DNA of 58,089 nt from an uncultured Sediminibacterium sp. (GTDB taxonomy: Bacteria > Bacteroidota > Bacteroidia > Chitinophagales > Chitinophagaceae), in NCBI GenBank assembly GCA_937911175.1, contig CALDSE010000076.1, positions 1 to 58,089 on the forward strand. The letters run 5' to 3'. The position numbers were made by a program, and so were the translations under genes. Shown one piece after another: positions 34,852 through 44,026 of the stretch. Positions within the stretch are counted from its first letter, which is position 1. Each line of letters begins with the position of its first letter. The notes below the pieces were generated by a model that saw only the letters and a program-made list of their open reading frames with translations, made no database searches and was not told the DNA's origin.

Positions 34852-36312
34852 ATGAAATACATAATAACAATAAGCTTATTTTTCTCTTCCATTAGTTTGA
34901 TGGCACAAGAACCTGCACAGTGGGATTTAAGATCTTGTGTGCAGTATGCCATTCAACATAATATCTCCGTGCAGCAAGCAGATGTGCAGTCAAGACTAGC
35001 AAAACTTCAAGCAGAATTAGCCAAGTCCAATAGACTACCCACCATTAATGGTTCTTCAGGTATGGGATTAAGATTAGGCCGTTCTATTGACCCAACCACC
35101 AATGATTTCACTAACACTCAATTTTTGTTCAACAATTTTGGAGTGAATGGAGGCATGCAATTATTTAATGCAGGCAGGTTGAGAAATAATGCTGAAGCAA
35201 GTAGTTTAAGTTGGTATGCAAGTGAAACAGATAGACTAACCATTGCCAATGATATCTCATTGAACGTGGCTACTTTCTATTTACAAATATTATCAGCTAT
35301 TGAGCAAACTGAAATTGCAAAAATTCAAATACAACAAACAAAGGAACAATTAGCGGCTACTAGTAAGAGAGTAGAAGTGGGCTTATTGCCTGAGTTAAAT
35401 TTATTGGAGTTAGAAACACAATTGGCCAACGATAGTAGTAGTTATATCACTGCTATTTCTAATGTGCAACAAGGTAAATTAAATTTAATGGCCTTATTGA
35501 ACTTAGACGCCTCTAAGAATTTTGATATTGTAGCGCAGCCAGTAGATCAAATTAAATTACAATCTTTTGCCGATTTGCAACCCGATTATGTATTTAATTA
35601 TGCCTCTCAAAATTTACCGAATGTAAAAGCAGCTTCATTAAGAGTGAAGGCAGCGCAAAAAAATACTTTAGTGGCCAAGGCAAGTTTTTATCCTACCGTA
35701 AGTTTTGGTTATAATTTAACTTCTAACTTTTCTAATCAGTTTAATTATATTAGTGGTTTTCAGATGAGTGGATTTAGCACGCCTACTGCTGCATCCCCTT
35801 TTGTAAGCGTCAACAACGCTAAGTATTATGTTCAATCACCTATTTTTACCCCTGTTACTTCAACACGTAACTGGAGCTCTGTATGGAATGGATGGAACAC
35901 ACAAGTAGGTAATAACTTTGGTCAAAGTTTAGGCTTGCAAATGTCTATTCCTATTTTCAATGGCAATCAAGCTAAAATTGCTTACAAGCAATCTAAATTG
36001 AATTTGCAAAGTGTAACCTTGCAAGAAGAGAATACGCAAAGAAAACTAAAACAAGATATTTACGCAGCCTATACCAATGCAGTGGTTGCGTTTAATAAAT
36101 TAAATGCCACTCAAAAAGCATTGAACGCAGCTGAAAAAACCTATCAATTTGCTAGTAAAAGATATGAATTAGGTTTACTAGGTACCATAGAATTATTAAA
36201 CAATCAAAATAATTACCTAAAAGCAAAAGTGAATTTTAAGACTACTCAATACGAGTATGTATTTAGAATTAAATTACTTGAGTTTTATAAAGGAGAGGCA
36301 TTAACATTATAA
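34852..36312 (+). CDS. TolC-family outer-membrane efflux protein
   Basis: The 486-residue protein has a signal peptide ending near SLMAQ and two internally similar halves typical of outer-membrane efflux proteins, each with long amphipathic helices (coiled-coil-like; for example LAKLQAELAKSNRLPTINGS and EKTYQFASKRYELGLLGTIE). It forms the trans-envelope channel that works with the periplasmic adaptor encoded 31 bases downstream. An inner-membrane pump gene does not follow. Confidence 0.92.
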   Translation: MKYIITISLFFSSISLMAQEPAQWDLRSCVQYAIQHNISVQQADVQSRLAKLQAELAKSNRLPTINGSSGMGLRLGRSIDPTTNDFTNTQFLFNNFGVNGGMQLFNAGRLRNNAEASSLSWYASETDRLTIANDISLNVATFYLQILSAIEQTEIAKIQIQQTKEQLAATSKRVEVGLLPELNLLELETQLANDSSSYITAISNVQQGKLNLMALLNLDASKNFDIVAQPVDQIKLQSFADLQPDYVFNYASQNLPNVKAASLRVKAAQKNTLVAKASFYPTVSFGYNLTSNFSNQFNYISGFQMSGFSTPTAASPFVSVNNAKYYVQSPIFTPVTSTRNWSSVWNGWNTQVGNNFGQSLGLQMSIPIFNGNQAKIAYKQSKLNLQSVTLQEENTQRKLKQDIYAAYTNAVVAFNKLNATQKALNAAEKTYQFASKRYELGLLGTIELLNNQNNYLKAKVNFKTTQYEYVFRIKLLEFYKGEALTL

Positions 36313-36343
36313 GAAAAAATATAAGCAGTAAAAAATAAATACA

Positions 36344-37702
36344 ATGAATAAGAAAGTAATTTGGATAAGCGTTGCAGTAGTAGCCGTAATAGCGCTTTTG
36401 ATAGGACTTAAAAAAGCAGGCGTTATTGGCAAGGTAGACGGCACTGAAGTAACTACTGAAAAAGTACAATTAAGAACTATTACCGAGTCGGTGAATGCAA
36501 GTGGTAAAGTATATCCTGAAGTAGAAGTGAAAGTGAGTCCAGATATCTCTGGTGAGATTGTAAACTTATATGTTGAAGAAGGAGACAAAGTTACCAAAGG
36601 ACAAATACTTGCAAAAATTTATGCCGATATTTATTCTTCTCAAAGAGATCAAGTAACAGCTAGTGTAAACCAAGTAAAGGCACAATACGAGAACGTGAAA
36701 GCGGCATTAAGTGGTTTAAAAACAGCTTACGACAATAGTAAGGCCACCAACGAGCGTTATAAAAAATTATTTGCCGATAAAATTGTTTCAAGATCTGAAT
36801 ACGAGCAAACAGAACAAGCATTTCGTTCAGCAGAGTCTTCTTATAATTCAGCTAAAGAATCAATTAAAAGTGGAGAAGCCCAAATTCAAGGTGTAAGAGC
36901 GCAATTAGCTAGAGCTGAAAAAGATTTAGCCCGTACTATTATTACTTGTCCAATGGATGGTATTATTAGTTTAATGAATGTTAAAAAAGGAGAGCGTGTG
37001 GTAGGTACTGCTCAAATGACGGGTACAGAAATGATGCGTGTAGCCGATATGAAAAGTATTGAAGTAAGAGTAGATGTAGGAGAGAATGATATTACAAAAG
37101 TTAAATTAGGCGATACTGCTTTAGTAGAAGTAGATGCATATAATAATAGAAAGTTCAAAGGCATTGTATATAAAATTGCCAACCCTATTACTTCTACTGC
37201 GAATACTTCTGCTTCTTCTGCAGAAGTAGCTAATTATAAAGTGCATATTAGATTGCTTACAGAAAGTTATACCGATTTAGTAAAGGATAATAATATTTTC
37301 CCTTTCAGACCAGGTATGACAGCAAGTGCTGATATTCAAACAAAATCAAAAGTAAATGTGGTAACGGTTCCACTCAATGCTGTAACTACAAGAGACAAAG
37401 ATGGCGAAGGTAAGGATACGAAAGTAGGTTCTGGTAAGCCAGAGGAAAAGCCTGCTGACAATGGTAATACTTCGAAAGAGGAAGAATTATCTGAGGTGGT
37501 ATTTGTCTTAGGCAAAGACAATAAAGTGAAAATGGTAAAAGTGAAAACAGATATACAGGATCTTAATTTTATTGAAATCATTGGTTTAAAAGTGGGAGAT
37601 GAAGTGATTACAGGGCCTTATAGCACTGTAAGCAAGACCTTAAAAGAAGGAACACTTGTAAAAGTAGTGACCAAGGAGAAGCTTTTTGAAGAGAAGAAGT
37701 AA
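36344..37702 (+). CDS. HlyD/MacA-type periplasmic adaptor subunit
   Basis: A 452-residue membrane-fusion protein. Residues about 4-22 form an N-terminal anchor; a lipoyl-like half motif VKVSPDISGEIVNLYVEEGD follows, then an alpha-helical hairpin (about residues 95-195) and the second lipoyl half TIITCPMDGIISLMNVKKGE. A Lys/Glu/Gly-rich loop (about residues 350-380) sits in the C-terminal membrane-proximal region. MacA-like adaptors usually pair with a MacB ABC permease and TolC, but here a strong terminator follows at once. The pump must be encoded elsewhere. Confidence 0.92.
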   Translation: MNKKVIWISVAVVAVIALLIGLKKAGVIGKVDGTEVTTEKVQLRTITESVNASGKVYPEVEVKVSPDISGEIVNLYVEEGDKVTKGQILAKIYADIYSSQRDQVTASVNQVKAQYENVKAALSGLKTAYDNSKATNERYKKLFADKIVSRSEYEQTEQAFRSAESSYNSAKESIKSGEAQIQGVRAQLARAEKDLARTIITCPMDGIISLMNVKKGERVVGTAQMTGTEMMRVADMKSIEVRVDVGENDITKVKLGDTALVEVDAYNNRKFKGIVYKIANPITSTANTSASSAEVANYKVHIRLLTESYTDLVKDNNIFPFRPGMTASADIQTKSKVNVVTVPLNAVTTRDKDGEGKDTKVGSGKPEEKPADNGNTSKEEELSEVVFVLGKDNKVKMVKVKTDIQDLNFIEIIGLKVGDEVITGPYSTVSKTLKEGTLVKVVTKEKLFEEKK

Positions 37703-37731
37703 GAAGCGAATAAGCTTTAGATAAATACTTT

Positions 37732-37767
37732 AAAAAGGGGTGCATTTCAAAAATGCACCCCTTTTTT
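37732..37767 (+). terminator. strong intrinsic terminator after the adaptor gene
   Basis: AAAAAGGGGTGCATTT pairs perfectly with AAATGCACCCCTTTTT over a CAA loop, ending in six T. The stem has 11 pairs before the A/T extension and ends the TolC-adaptor operon 23 bases before gpsA. Confidence 0.93.
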
Positions 37768-37789
37768 ATTTGTTTCGTATCTTAGCGAT

Positions 37790-38803
37790 ATGGAAAAGAG
37801 TCGAATAGGTATTATAGGCAGTGGAAGTTGGGCTACTGCTATTGCTAAAATTGTTACAGACAATGGGCATTCCATTACCTGGTGGGTGCGTCAGCAATCC
37901 AATATTGACTACTTTGCTAAAAGGCATCATAACCCTCATTATTTAAGAAATACTTATTTTGATGTAACTAATATTCATTTTACGGCCAGTATTCAGGCCT
38001 TGGTGGATCAGTCCGATATTATCATTATAGCAGTACCTTCTATACATATTGCTTCTGCCTTAGAGGGAATAGAGCCAAACGCATTAAAAAATAAAAAAAT
38101 AATTTCTGCAGTAAAAGGAGTTATTCCAAAATATAATATTTTGCTGAATGAGTATTTAGCAAAACAGTTTAATGTCAGCTTAGAAAATTATTTTACTTTA
38201 TTGGGTCCTAGTCATGCAGAAGAAGTTGCCGCTGAACAACTTTCTTATTTAACTTTTTCAGGATTAGATACAAAGCAAACAAAAACCATTGCTTCCTATT
38301 TTGAAACTGAATATATTAATACAAGAGTTAATAATGATGTCTTAGGAGTACAATATGCAGCAGTGGCTAAAAATATATATGCATTAGGCGCGGGTATTGC
38401 ACACGGCTTAGAATACGGAGATAATTTTTTAAGTGTATTTATTGCCAACGCTGCCAACGAAATGGATTGTTTACTTTCTGCTATTATGAAATCTAACAAC
38501 GAAAAGGGGGTAGTAAGCAATCATACAGCATCGGTTTATTTAGGTGATTTATTAGTGACTTGCTATTCCTTACACAGCCGCAATAGAACTTTTGGAAACA
38601 TGATAGGTAAAGGCTACTCCGTGCGTGCTGCCGAATTAGAATTGAATATGGTGGCAGAGGGGTACAATGCGAGTAAATGTATCATGGCTATGAAAGATGC
38701 TATTCAAATAGATTTACCCATTATTAAAGCAGTCTATCAAATTTTATGGGAAGGCCATGCCCCAGCTACTACTTTCAAAGAAATTGAAAAAACTTTGGTT
38801 TAA
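37790..38803 (+). CDS. gpsA: glycerol-3-phosphate dehydrogenase [NAD(P)+]
   Basis: A 337-residue cytoplasmic enzyme with the N-terminal Rossmann motif IGIIGSGSWATAIAK (residues 6-20), the substrate block LLGPSHAEEVA and the catalytic-lysine region AAVAKNIYALGAGIAHGLEYG. It reduces dihydroxyacetone phosphate to sn-glycerol-3-phosphate for phospholipid synthesis. Its stop TAA at 38801-38803 is immediately followed by the end of the opposing hemW gene. Confidence 0.95.
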   Translation: MEKSRIGIIGSGSWATAIAKIVTDNGHSITWWVRQQSNIDYFAKRHHNPHYLRNTYFDVTNIHFTASIQALVDQSDIIIIAVPSIHIASALEGIEPNALKNKKIISAVKGVIPKYNILLNEYLAKQFNVSLENYFTLLGPSHAEEVAAEQLSYLTFSGLDTKQTKTIASYFETEYINTRVNNDVLGVQYAAVAKNIYALGAGIAHGLEYGDNFLSVFIANAANEMDCLLSAIMKSNNEKGVVSNHTASVYLGDLLVTCYSLHSRNRTFGNMIGKGYSVRAAELELNMVAEGYNASKCIMAMKDAIQIDLPIIKAVYQILWEGHAPATTFKEIEKTLV

Positions 38804-39934
38804 CTATTCATTTACCCAGAAAAAATCACTGGCAATTCCATCTGCAAAAAACTTAGCTTCCTTAGTAAGTGTATATCCTTGTTCTGTGGGTTCAAGTTGT
38901 CCCAATGCTATATACTTAGGTGTAGTAGACATTATATAAGCTTCATATTTTTCACCAAAATGAGTCTTGATATAATGAGTAGAGAAGCCTTCACTTTTTC
39001 TAAGCGAAATCATCATATACTCGTTAAATTTTTGAGTAAGACTTAAGTTTTCTAGTTCAAAAGGAACTAGACTATTTTTAATAGATTGAAAATAAAGTGA
39101 GTTGTTGGCAATATTCCATTGTCTTTGGTCTCCATTAAATGAATGTGCAGCGGGGCCTAGTCCTAAATAAGGCACTTGATTCCAGTAATTGCTATTGTGT
39201 TTGCTTCTTCCACCAGGCATCGCAAAATTAGATATTTCATAGTGCTCAAACCCTGCAGATGTTAATGCATTCACCATTATTTCAAATTGCCTCGCTTGTT
39301 TTGTAGTATCAATATCTTCAATTTGTTTTTTGGCAATCATTGAAAATAAAGCTGTTTTTTCTTCTACTGTTAATGCATAGCAAGAAATATGGTTTACTTT
39401 ATATTGTATTAATGTGGCTATATCGGCCATTAAATCTTCGTCGGATAAATGTGGGCTGCCATAAATTAAATCGGTACTGATATCTTTAAAGCCTGCAGCC
39501 TGCACTATTTTTATAGCTTCATGAGACTGTTCAACCGTATGTGCTCTATTCATCCAAGCAAGAGAGCCTGCTTGAAAACTTTGAATACCAATGCTGAGTC
39601 TGTTTACGCCTAAAGCCAACCAATCTGCAGCAATGACTGGGTTAATATCATCCGGATTGGCTTCAAGGGTAAATTCAAAATGGGTAGCCAGATTAAAATT
39701 TGTTGTAAGGGCTTCTATAATCATTTCTAATTCGGCCTTCTTTAATAAAGAGGGTGTGCCGCCTCCAAAGTAGATAGTTTCAATGGGGGCAGTAAGATAA
39801 TTTTTTTGAAGCTTTATTTCTGCTACAAGGGCATGGGTAAATTCTTGTATATACTGGGTTTGCGTGGAGAAGTGGAAATTACAATAGTGGCAGGCTTTTT
39901 TGCAAAAAGGGATATGAATATAGATGCCTGCCAT
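38804..39934 (-). CDS. hemW: radical SAM haem chaperone HemW
   Basis: A 376-residue radical SAM protein beginning MAGIYIHIPFCKKACHYCNF; C11, C15 and C18 bind the [4Fe-4S] cluster and the aromatic residue between them is standard. IETIYFGGGTPSLL and the anaerobic-coproporphyrinogen-oxidase-like C-terminal domain are present. Family members once called HemN-like lack the extra N-terminal cysteine context and deliver haem to target proteins. It converges on gpsA with no gap and is divergent from the DUF4271/hemD pair, a haem-related neighbour. Confidence 0.9.
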   Translation of the reverse strand: MAGIYIHIPFCKKACHYCNFHFSTQTQYIQEFTHALVAEIKLQKNYLTAPIETIYFGGGTPSLLKKAELEMIIEALTTNFNLATHFEFTLEANPDDINPVIAADWLALGVNRLSIGIQSFQAGSLAWMNRAHTVEQSHEAIKIVQAAGFKDISTDLIYGSPHLSDEDLMADIATLIQYKVNHISCYALTVEEKTALFSMIAKKQIEDIDTTKQARQFEIMVNALTSAGFEHYEISNFAMPGGRSKHNSNYWNQVPYLGLGPAAHSFNGDQRQWNIANNSLYFQSIKNSLVPFELENLSLTQKFNEYMMISLRKSEGFSTHYIKTHFGEKYEAYIMSTTPKYIALGQLEPTEQGYTLTKEAKFFADGIASDFFWVNE

Positions 39935-39990
39935 AGGGAGCGTTGTCTAACAAAGCTAGTTATTAGTTACTAATTATGCATCAGGATACT

Positions 39991-39998
39991 TATTTTTG
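39991..39998 (+). promoter_or_regulatory. candidate -7 element close to the DUF4271 start (TATTTTTG)
   Basis: TATTTTTG fits TAnnTTTG and ends six bases before the ATG at 40005, so the predicted transcript would be nearly leaderless. Confidence 0.4.
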
Positions 39999-40004
39999 CA
40001 GTAG

Positions 40005-41036
40005 ATGATTTTAAATCTCCATAAAGCTTTTTTTATACTTGGATGTATGGTAGTAGGGTGCATGCTCTCTATAGTGGTGTATGCACAAAATCCAACTGCT
40101 TTATCCGTTAAAGATACCAGTCGAATGGGCCTGGACTCTCTAGTTAAAAAAGATAGCTTGATGATAAAGCATATTCCCGTTTTGCCCACAACTTATCAAA
40201 AAGCAGATGCTTGGTTTATGCAAATACAGTTAGCCGCTAAAGGAGATACAGTACTTAATAATATAAAAACATATAAAGAGTATTATAGTAATAAAAAAAA
40301 TGCCTTTAAATTATATGATCAAACTTCAGTAAATAGTAGGAATGCTCAAATTATATATAAAATTGAACAGCGTTATGCAGTTTCAGACAAAGATGCCTTG
40401 TTTTATTTATTGGTGGGTATGATACTCATATATGGGTTTGTGAATAATATATATCCGCAATACTTTCAAAAATTATTTAGTCAATTTAGTCAGTCCTCTA
40501 TGCGCATGATGCAAAATAGAGAACAATTACTGCAGAATAATTTTGCTTCTTTACTTTTAAATCTATGTTTTATTTTAAGCTTTTCTTTAATGGCTTCTTT
40601 GCTTATTTATAATAGACATTTATTGCCTATTTCTTTTTGGCTTGTTTATTTTTATTTATGTCTTTTTTTTACAAGCCTATACCTTGGAAAATATATTTGT
40701 TTAGAAATAGCGGGTGCTATATTTAGTACGAAAGAATTAGTAAAGACCTACGTTTTCGTAGTGTTTATGATTAATAAGGTACTAGGCATATTGCTCCTGC
40801 CCTTTATTCTTATTTTGGCATTCGCAAACCCTATTTATTTTCCAGCGGCTATTATAGGGGCTGGAGGCCTCTCAGTGCTGCTTTTCCTATATCGGTATTT
40901 GTTCTCACTAACCTCGGTTAGAAACAAATTACATATATCCTCCTTTCATTTTTTTCTTTACCTTTGTGCATTCGAAATACTGCCACTTATGATCTTGTAT
41001 AAATTGGTGGTGCAGTATTTTGGTGGAACGTATTAA
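40005..41036 (+). CDS. DUF4271 membrane protein
   Basis: The 343-residue protein has a signal peptide or anchor (about residues 10-28), a soluble stretch of about 90 residues and then six or seven membrane helices. The block LFYLLVGMILIYGFVNNIYP, followed by a MMQNREQLLQNN motif, matches my recollection of DUF4271, a Bacteroidota family of unknown function often found next to uroporphyrinogen-III synthase. That neighbour is present 18 bases downstream, suggesting one operon and possibly a shared role. Confidence 0.75.
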   Translation: MILNLHKAFFILGCMVVGCMLSIVVYAQNPTALSVKDTSRMGLDSLVKKDSLMIKHIPVLPTTYQKADAWFMQIQLAAKGDTVLNNIKTYKEYYSNKKNAFKLYDQTSVNSRNAQIIYKIEQRYAVSDKDALFYLLVGMILIYGFVNNIYPQYFQKLFSQFSQSSMRMMQNREQLLQNNFASLLLNLCFILSFSLMASLLIYNRHLLPISFWLVYFYLCLFFTSLYLGKYICLEIAGAIFSTKELVKTYVFVVFMINKVLGILLLPFILILAFANPIYFPAAIIGAGGLSVLLFLYRYLFSLTSVRNKLHISSFHFFLYLCAFEILPLMILYKLVVQYFGGTY

Positions 41037-41054
41037 AAGTTTGAATTATAAAAA

Positions 41055-41816
41055 ATGGCTATTAAAAAAATACTTATTTCGCAAGCACGTCCGGAGAGCG
41101 AAAAATCGCCTTATTTTGATTTGGAAAAAAAGCATAAGGTAGCGCTACATTTTCATCCTTTGATTCAATTAGTGCCCATTGCTGCCAAAGACTTTAGAAA
41201 AAATAAAATTGATATAGCTGTTTTTACGGCAGTTGTTTTCACCAGCAAACATGCTATTGACCATTTCTTCAGAACCTGTGATGAATTAAAAATAAGTATC
41301 AATCAGGATACAAAATACTTCTGTGTCACCGAATCGGTAGCGCTTTATTTACAGAAGTTTATTATGTACCGTAAAAGAAAAGTATTTTTTGGTGCAGATG
41401 GCACTAATAAAAAATTATTCGATGTTTTAAACAAGCATAAGGGCAATGAAAACTTCTTATATGTATGTAGCGAAAACCAACAAGACAATGAAATTGTGAA
41501 TTGGTTAAAAGACCATGAATGTAAATTTGATTTGGGCTATATGTACAGAACAGAATTTAGCGATGTTAAAAAAGTATTTGATGAACATAGTTTTGATGTT
41601 ATATGTTTATTCACGCCAAGCGGTTTAAAAAGCTTGTTTCAGAACATGCCTAAGTTTAAACAAAATGGAACCGCCATTGGCGCCTTTGGTTCAAGTACCT
41701 GCAAGGCAGTGGAAGAGGCCGGGCTTACATTACATATTAAAGTGCCTAGTCCACAAACACCAAGTATGATTGCTGGCTTGGAACAATTTCTTTCCTCTAA
41801 TAGTAAAAAGAAATAA
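41055..41816 (+). CDS. hemD: uroporphyrinogen-III synthase
   Basis: A 253-residue HemD-fold protein: two alternating domains with FTAVVFTSKHAIDHFF near residues 56-71, the cross-over region and CLFTPSGLKSLF in the second domain, and FGSSTCKAVEEAGL near the end. Sequence conservation in the family is low; the assignment rests on these positional blocks and the typical DUF4271 neighbour. The enzyme closes hydroxymethylbilane to uroporphyrinogen III, the precursor of haem and, via sirohaem, of corrins. Confidence 0.88.
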   Translation: MAIKKILISQARPESEKSPYFDLEKKHKVALHFHPLIQLVPIAAKDFRKNKIDIAVFTAVVFTSKHAIDHFFRTCDELKISINQDTKYFCVTESVALYLQKFIMYRKRKVFFGADGTNKKLFDVLNKHKGNENFLYVCSENQQDNEIVNWLKDHECKFDLGYMYRTEFSDVKKVFDEHSFDVICLFTPSGLKSLFQNMPKFKQNGTAIGAFGSSTCKAVEEAGLTLHIKVPSPQTPSMIAGLEQFLSSNSKKK

Positions 41817-41831
41817 ATAAATTGCATTCAA

Positions 41832-43880
41832 ATGAATGCAAGTCCAAAGCACACCAATAGTCTTATACACGAGACCAGCCCTTATTTATTGCAACACGCA
41901 CATAATCCAGTGCTCTGGGAACCCTGGTCTGAAAAAGCATTGTCCATAGCTAAAGAAAAGAACCAACCTATTTTATTAAGTATTGGCTATGCAGCCTGCC
42001 ATTGGTGTCATGTGATGGAAAGAGAAAGTTTTGAAGACGAGGCAGTGGCTGGCTTTATGAATACTCATTTTATTTGTATTAAAGTAGATAGAGAAGAAAG
42101 GCCCGATATTGACCATATTTATATGGACGCCTTACAAGCCATGACAGGCTCAGGTGGTTGGCCCTTAAATATTTTTTTATTACCTGATGGAAAGCCTTTT
42201 TATGGAGGCACTTACTTTCCGCCCATAGCCATGCCGCAAAGAGCTTCTTGGATGGATGTTTTACAAGGTGTTAAAAATGCATTTGAAAATAATTATGAAA
42301 AATTAGTAGAACAGGCGAATGAACTTACTAATCATGTTGTAAGAAATGTTGTTGTACCTGTGAATTCGACTGGCGGTATTGCGACAGTCGGTGTAGAAAA
42401 TAGTGAAGAGCCGCTGGCAACCAAGGAAGAGATTGAAATTATTGCAGGACGTATTTTACAACAGGCCGATACACAGTGGGGTGGATTTGGTAATGCGCCT
42501 AAGTTTCCTCAAACCTTTGTTTTGCAAATGCTTTTTAGAAATTATGATTTAAATAAGCATGAAGCCTCCTTAGTACATGCCATTCGTACTATTGATAAAA
42601 TGATACAAGGGGGAATTTATGATCATTTAGCAGGAGGTTTTGCAAGATATAGTACCGACGCACAGTGGCAGGCGCCCCACTTTGAAAAGATGTTATATGA
42701 CAATGCTTTGTTAATGGGTGTGATAGCAGAGGCTTATCAAATCACGCAGAAGCAGTCTTATAAAAAAGTAATAGAACAAACCATGCATTTTTTACACAGT
42801 GAATTATGCAATGAGCAAGGTGCCTACTATGCAGCCCTTGATGCAGACAGTGAAGGGGTGGAAGGTAAATTTTATACATGGTCTTATGCTGAAATAAAAA
42901 CAATAATAGATCCTGCCATCTTTGAAAATTTCTGTACCTATTATCAAATAACAGAAGCAGGTAATTGGGAGCATACCAATATTTTATGGACTGTGAATGC
43001 AATGGAGCTGGGTATGCAGGATGGTTTTGAAAAAGCAAGAGCAACACTATTGGAAGCAAGGGCCAAAAAAATAAGACCAGCGCTTGATTACAAAATTATT
43101 TTGTCTTGGAATAATTTAATGATAGTAGGACTTTGTAAAGCCTATGAAGCATTAGGTAATTTGGCCTATAAGCAAAAGGCTATTGATACGATGCGTTGGA
43201 TAGAAGAAAATATGTGGAATGAAAAAGAAAATTACTTTTATCATACAAATACCAAGGGGGTCAATAAATCTTTTGCATTTTTAGATGATTATGCAAGTTT
43301 AATTCAAGCTTATATTCATTTGCAAGAAATTACGGGCGACATTACTTATGTAGAAAAAGCAAATAATTGGATGCACTATGTGCAAGCGCATTTTATAGCA
43401 GAAGATGGACTTTTTTATTATTTCACACCAGACTATCAAAAAGATATAATTGTAAGAAAAAAAGAAACTTATGATGGGGCTCAACCAAGTGGCAATTCAA
43501 TGATATGTTTGAGCTTATATTATTTAGGTACTCTTTTTGAAAACGACCAATGGACGAGTCAGGCGGAACAAATGATAAGGTCCATGCGTAAACTTATATT
43601 GCAATATCCATCCGCCTATAGCTATTGGGCTCAATGTTTTTCGATTATGACCGAAGGGTACCAATCTTTGGTGGCAGTGGGTCCGACAGTAAGAAAAGAT
43701 ATTGAAAAACTAGTTTCTAAGTTTTTACCTCAGAAAATGCTTCTTTTCATACCTAGAAATTTCTCTAGTATACCCATGTCGTTATCAAAGCAAGGATATG
43801 ATAATCAATTCTTTATATGTAAGAATAAAACATGCTATCCGCCAGTATCTAGTCTTAGCGAATTTTTAGCAAAAGTCTAA
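41832..43880 (+). CDS. thioredoxin-domain protein of the DUF255/YyaL (SPATA20-like) family
   Basis: A 682-residue protein with an N-terminal thioredoxin-like domain whose redox motif is C56-H-W-C59, in the family hallmark [20 protein letters not shown], followed by [13 protein letters not shown] and [20 protein letters not shown]. The rest is an alpha-alpha barrel like N-acylglucosamine 2-epimerase/glycosidase folds ([30 protein letters not shown]). Function is unknown. Starts 16 bases after hemD and may be in the same transcript. Confidence 0.9.
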   Translation: MNASPKHTNSLIHETSPYLLQHAHNPVLWEPWSEKALSIAKEKNQPILLSIGYAACHWCHVMERESFEDEAVAGFMNTHFICIKVDREERPDIDHIYMDALQAMTGSGGWPLNIFLLPDGKPFYGGTYFPPIAMPQRASWMDVLQGVKNAFENNYEKLVEQANELTNHVVRNVVVPVNSTGGIATVGVENSEEPLATKEEIEIIAGRILQQADTQWGGFGNAPKFPQTFVLQMLFRNYDLNKHEASLVHAIRTIDKMIQGGIYDHLAGGFARYSTDAQWQAPHFEKMLYDNALLMGVIAEAYQITQKQSYKKVIEQTMHFLHSELCNEQGAYYAALDADSEGVEGKFYTWSYAEIKTIIDPAIFENFCTYYQITEAGNWEHTNILWTVNAMELGMQDGFEKARATLLEARAKKIRPALDYKIILSWNNLMIVGLCKAYEALGNLAYKQKAIDTMRWIEENMWNEKENYFYHTNTKGVNKSFAFLDDYASLIQAYIHLQEITGDITYVEKANNWMHYVQAHFIAEDGLFYYFTPDYQKDIIVRKKETYDGAQPSGNSMICLSLYYLGTLFENDQWTSQAEQMIRSMRKLILQYPSAYSYWAQCFSIMTEGYQSLVAVGPTVRKDIEKLVSKFLPQKMLLFIPRNFSSIPMSLSKQGYDNQFFICKNKTCYPPVSSLSEFLAKV

Positions 43881-44026
43881 CAACTAATGTTATAATTTGC
43901 ATTTCCTATTTATGCAGTGAGAATCAATACTTTCTGCAAAAAAAAAGTCCTATTTTTTTTGATAAAAATGAAATTTAATTGAAAAAAATTCGTTCTAAAA
44001 GAGATAAGAACCGGTAAAACTAAAAT
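43881..44026. other. intergenic gap before the gld operon
   Basis: AT-rich, with long A and T runs. It should hold the gldK promoter, but no exact TAnnTTTG was found and no terminator was recognised. Confidence 0.4.

Noticed and set aside
38804..39934. HemN, oxygen-independent coproporphyrinogen oxidase
   Set aside because: Length and N-terminal pattern fit the shorter HemW branch rather than true HemN.
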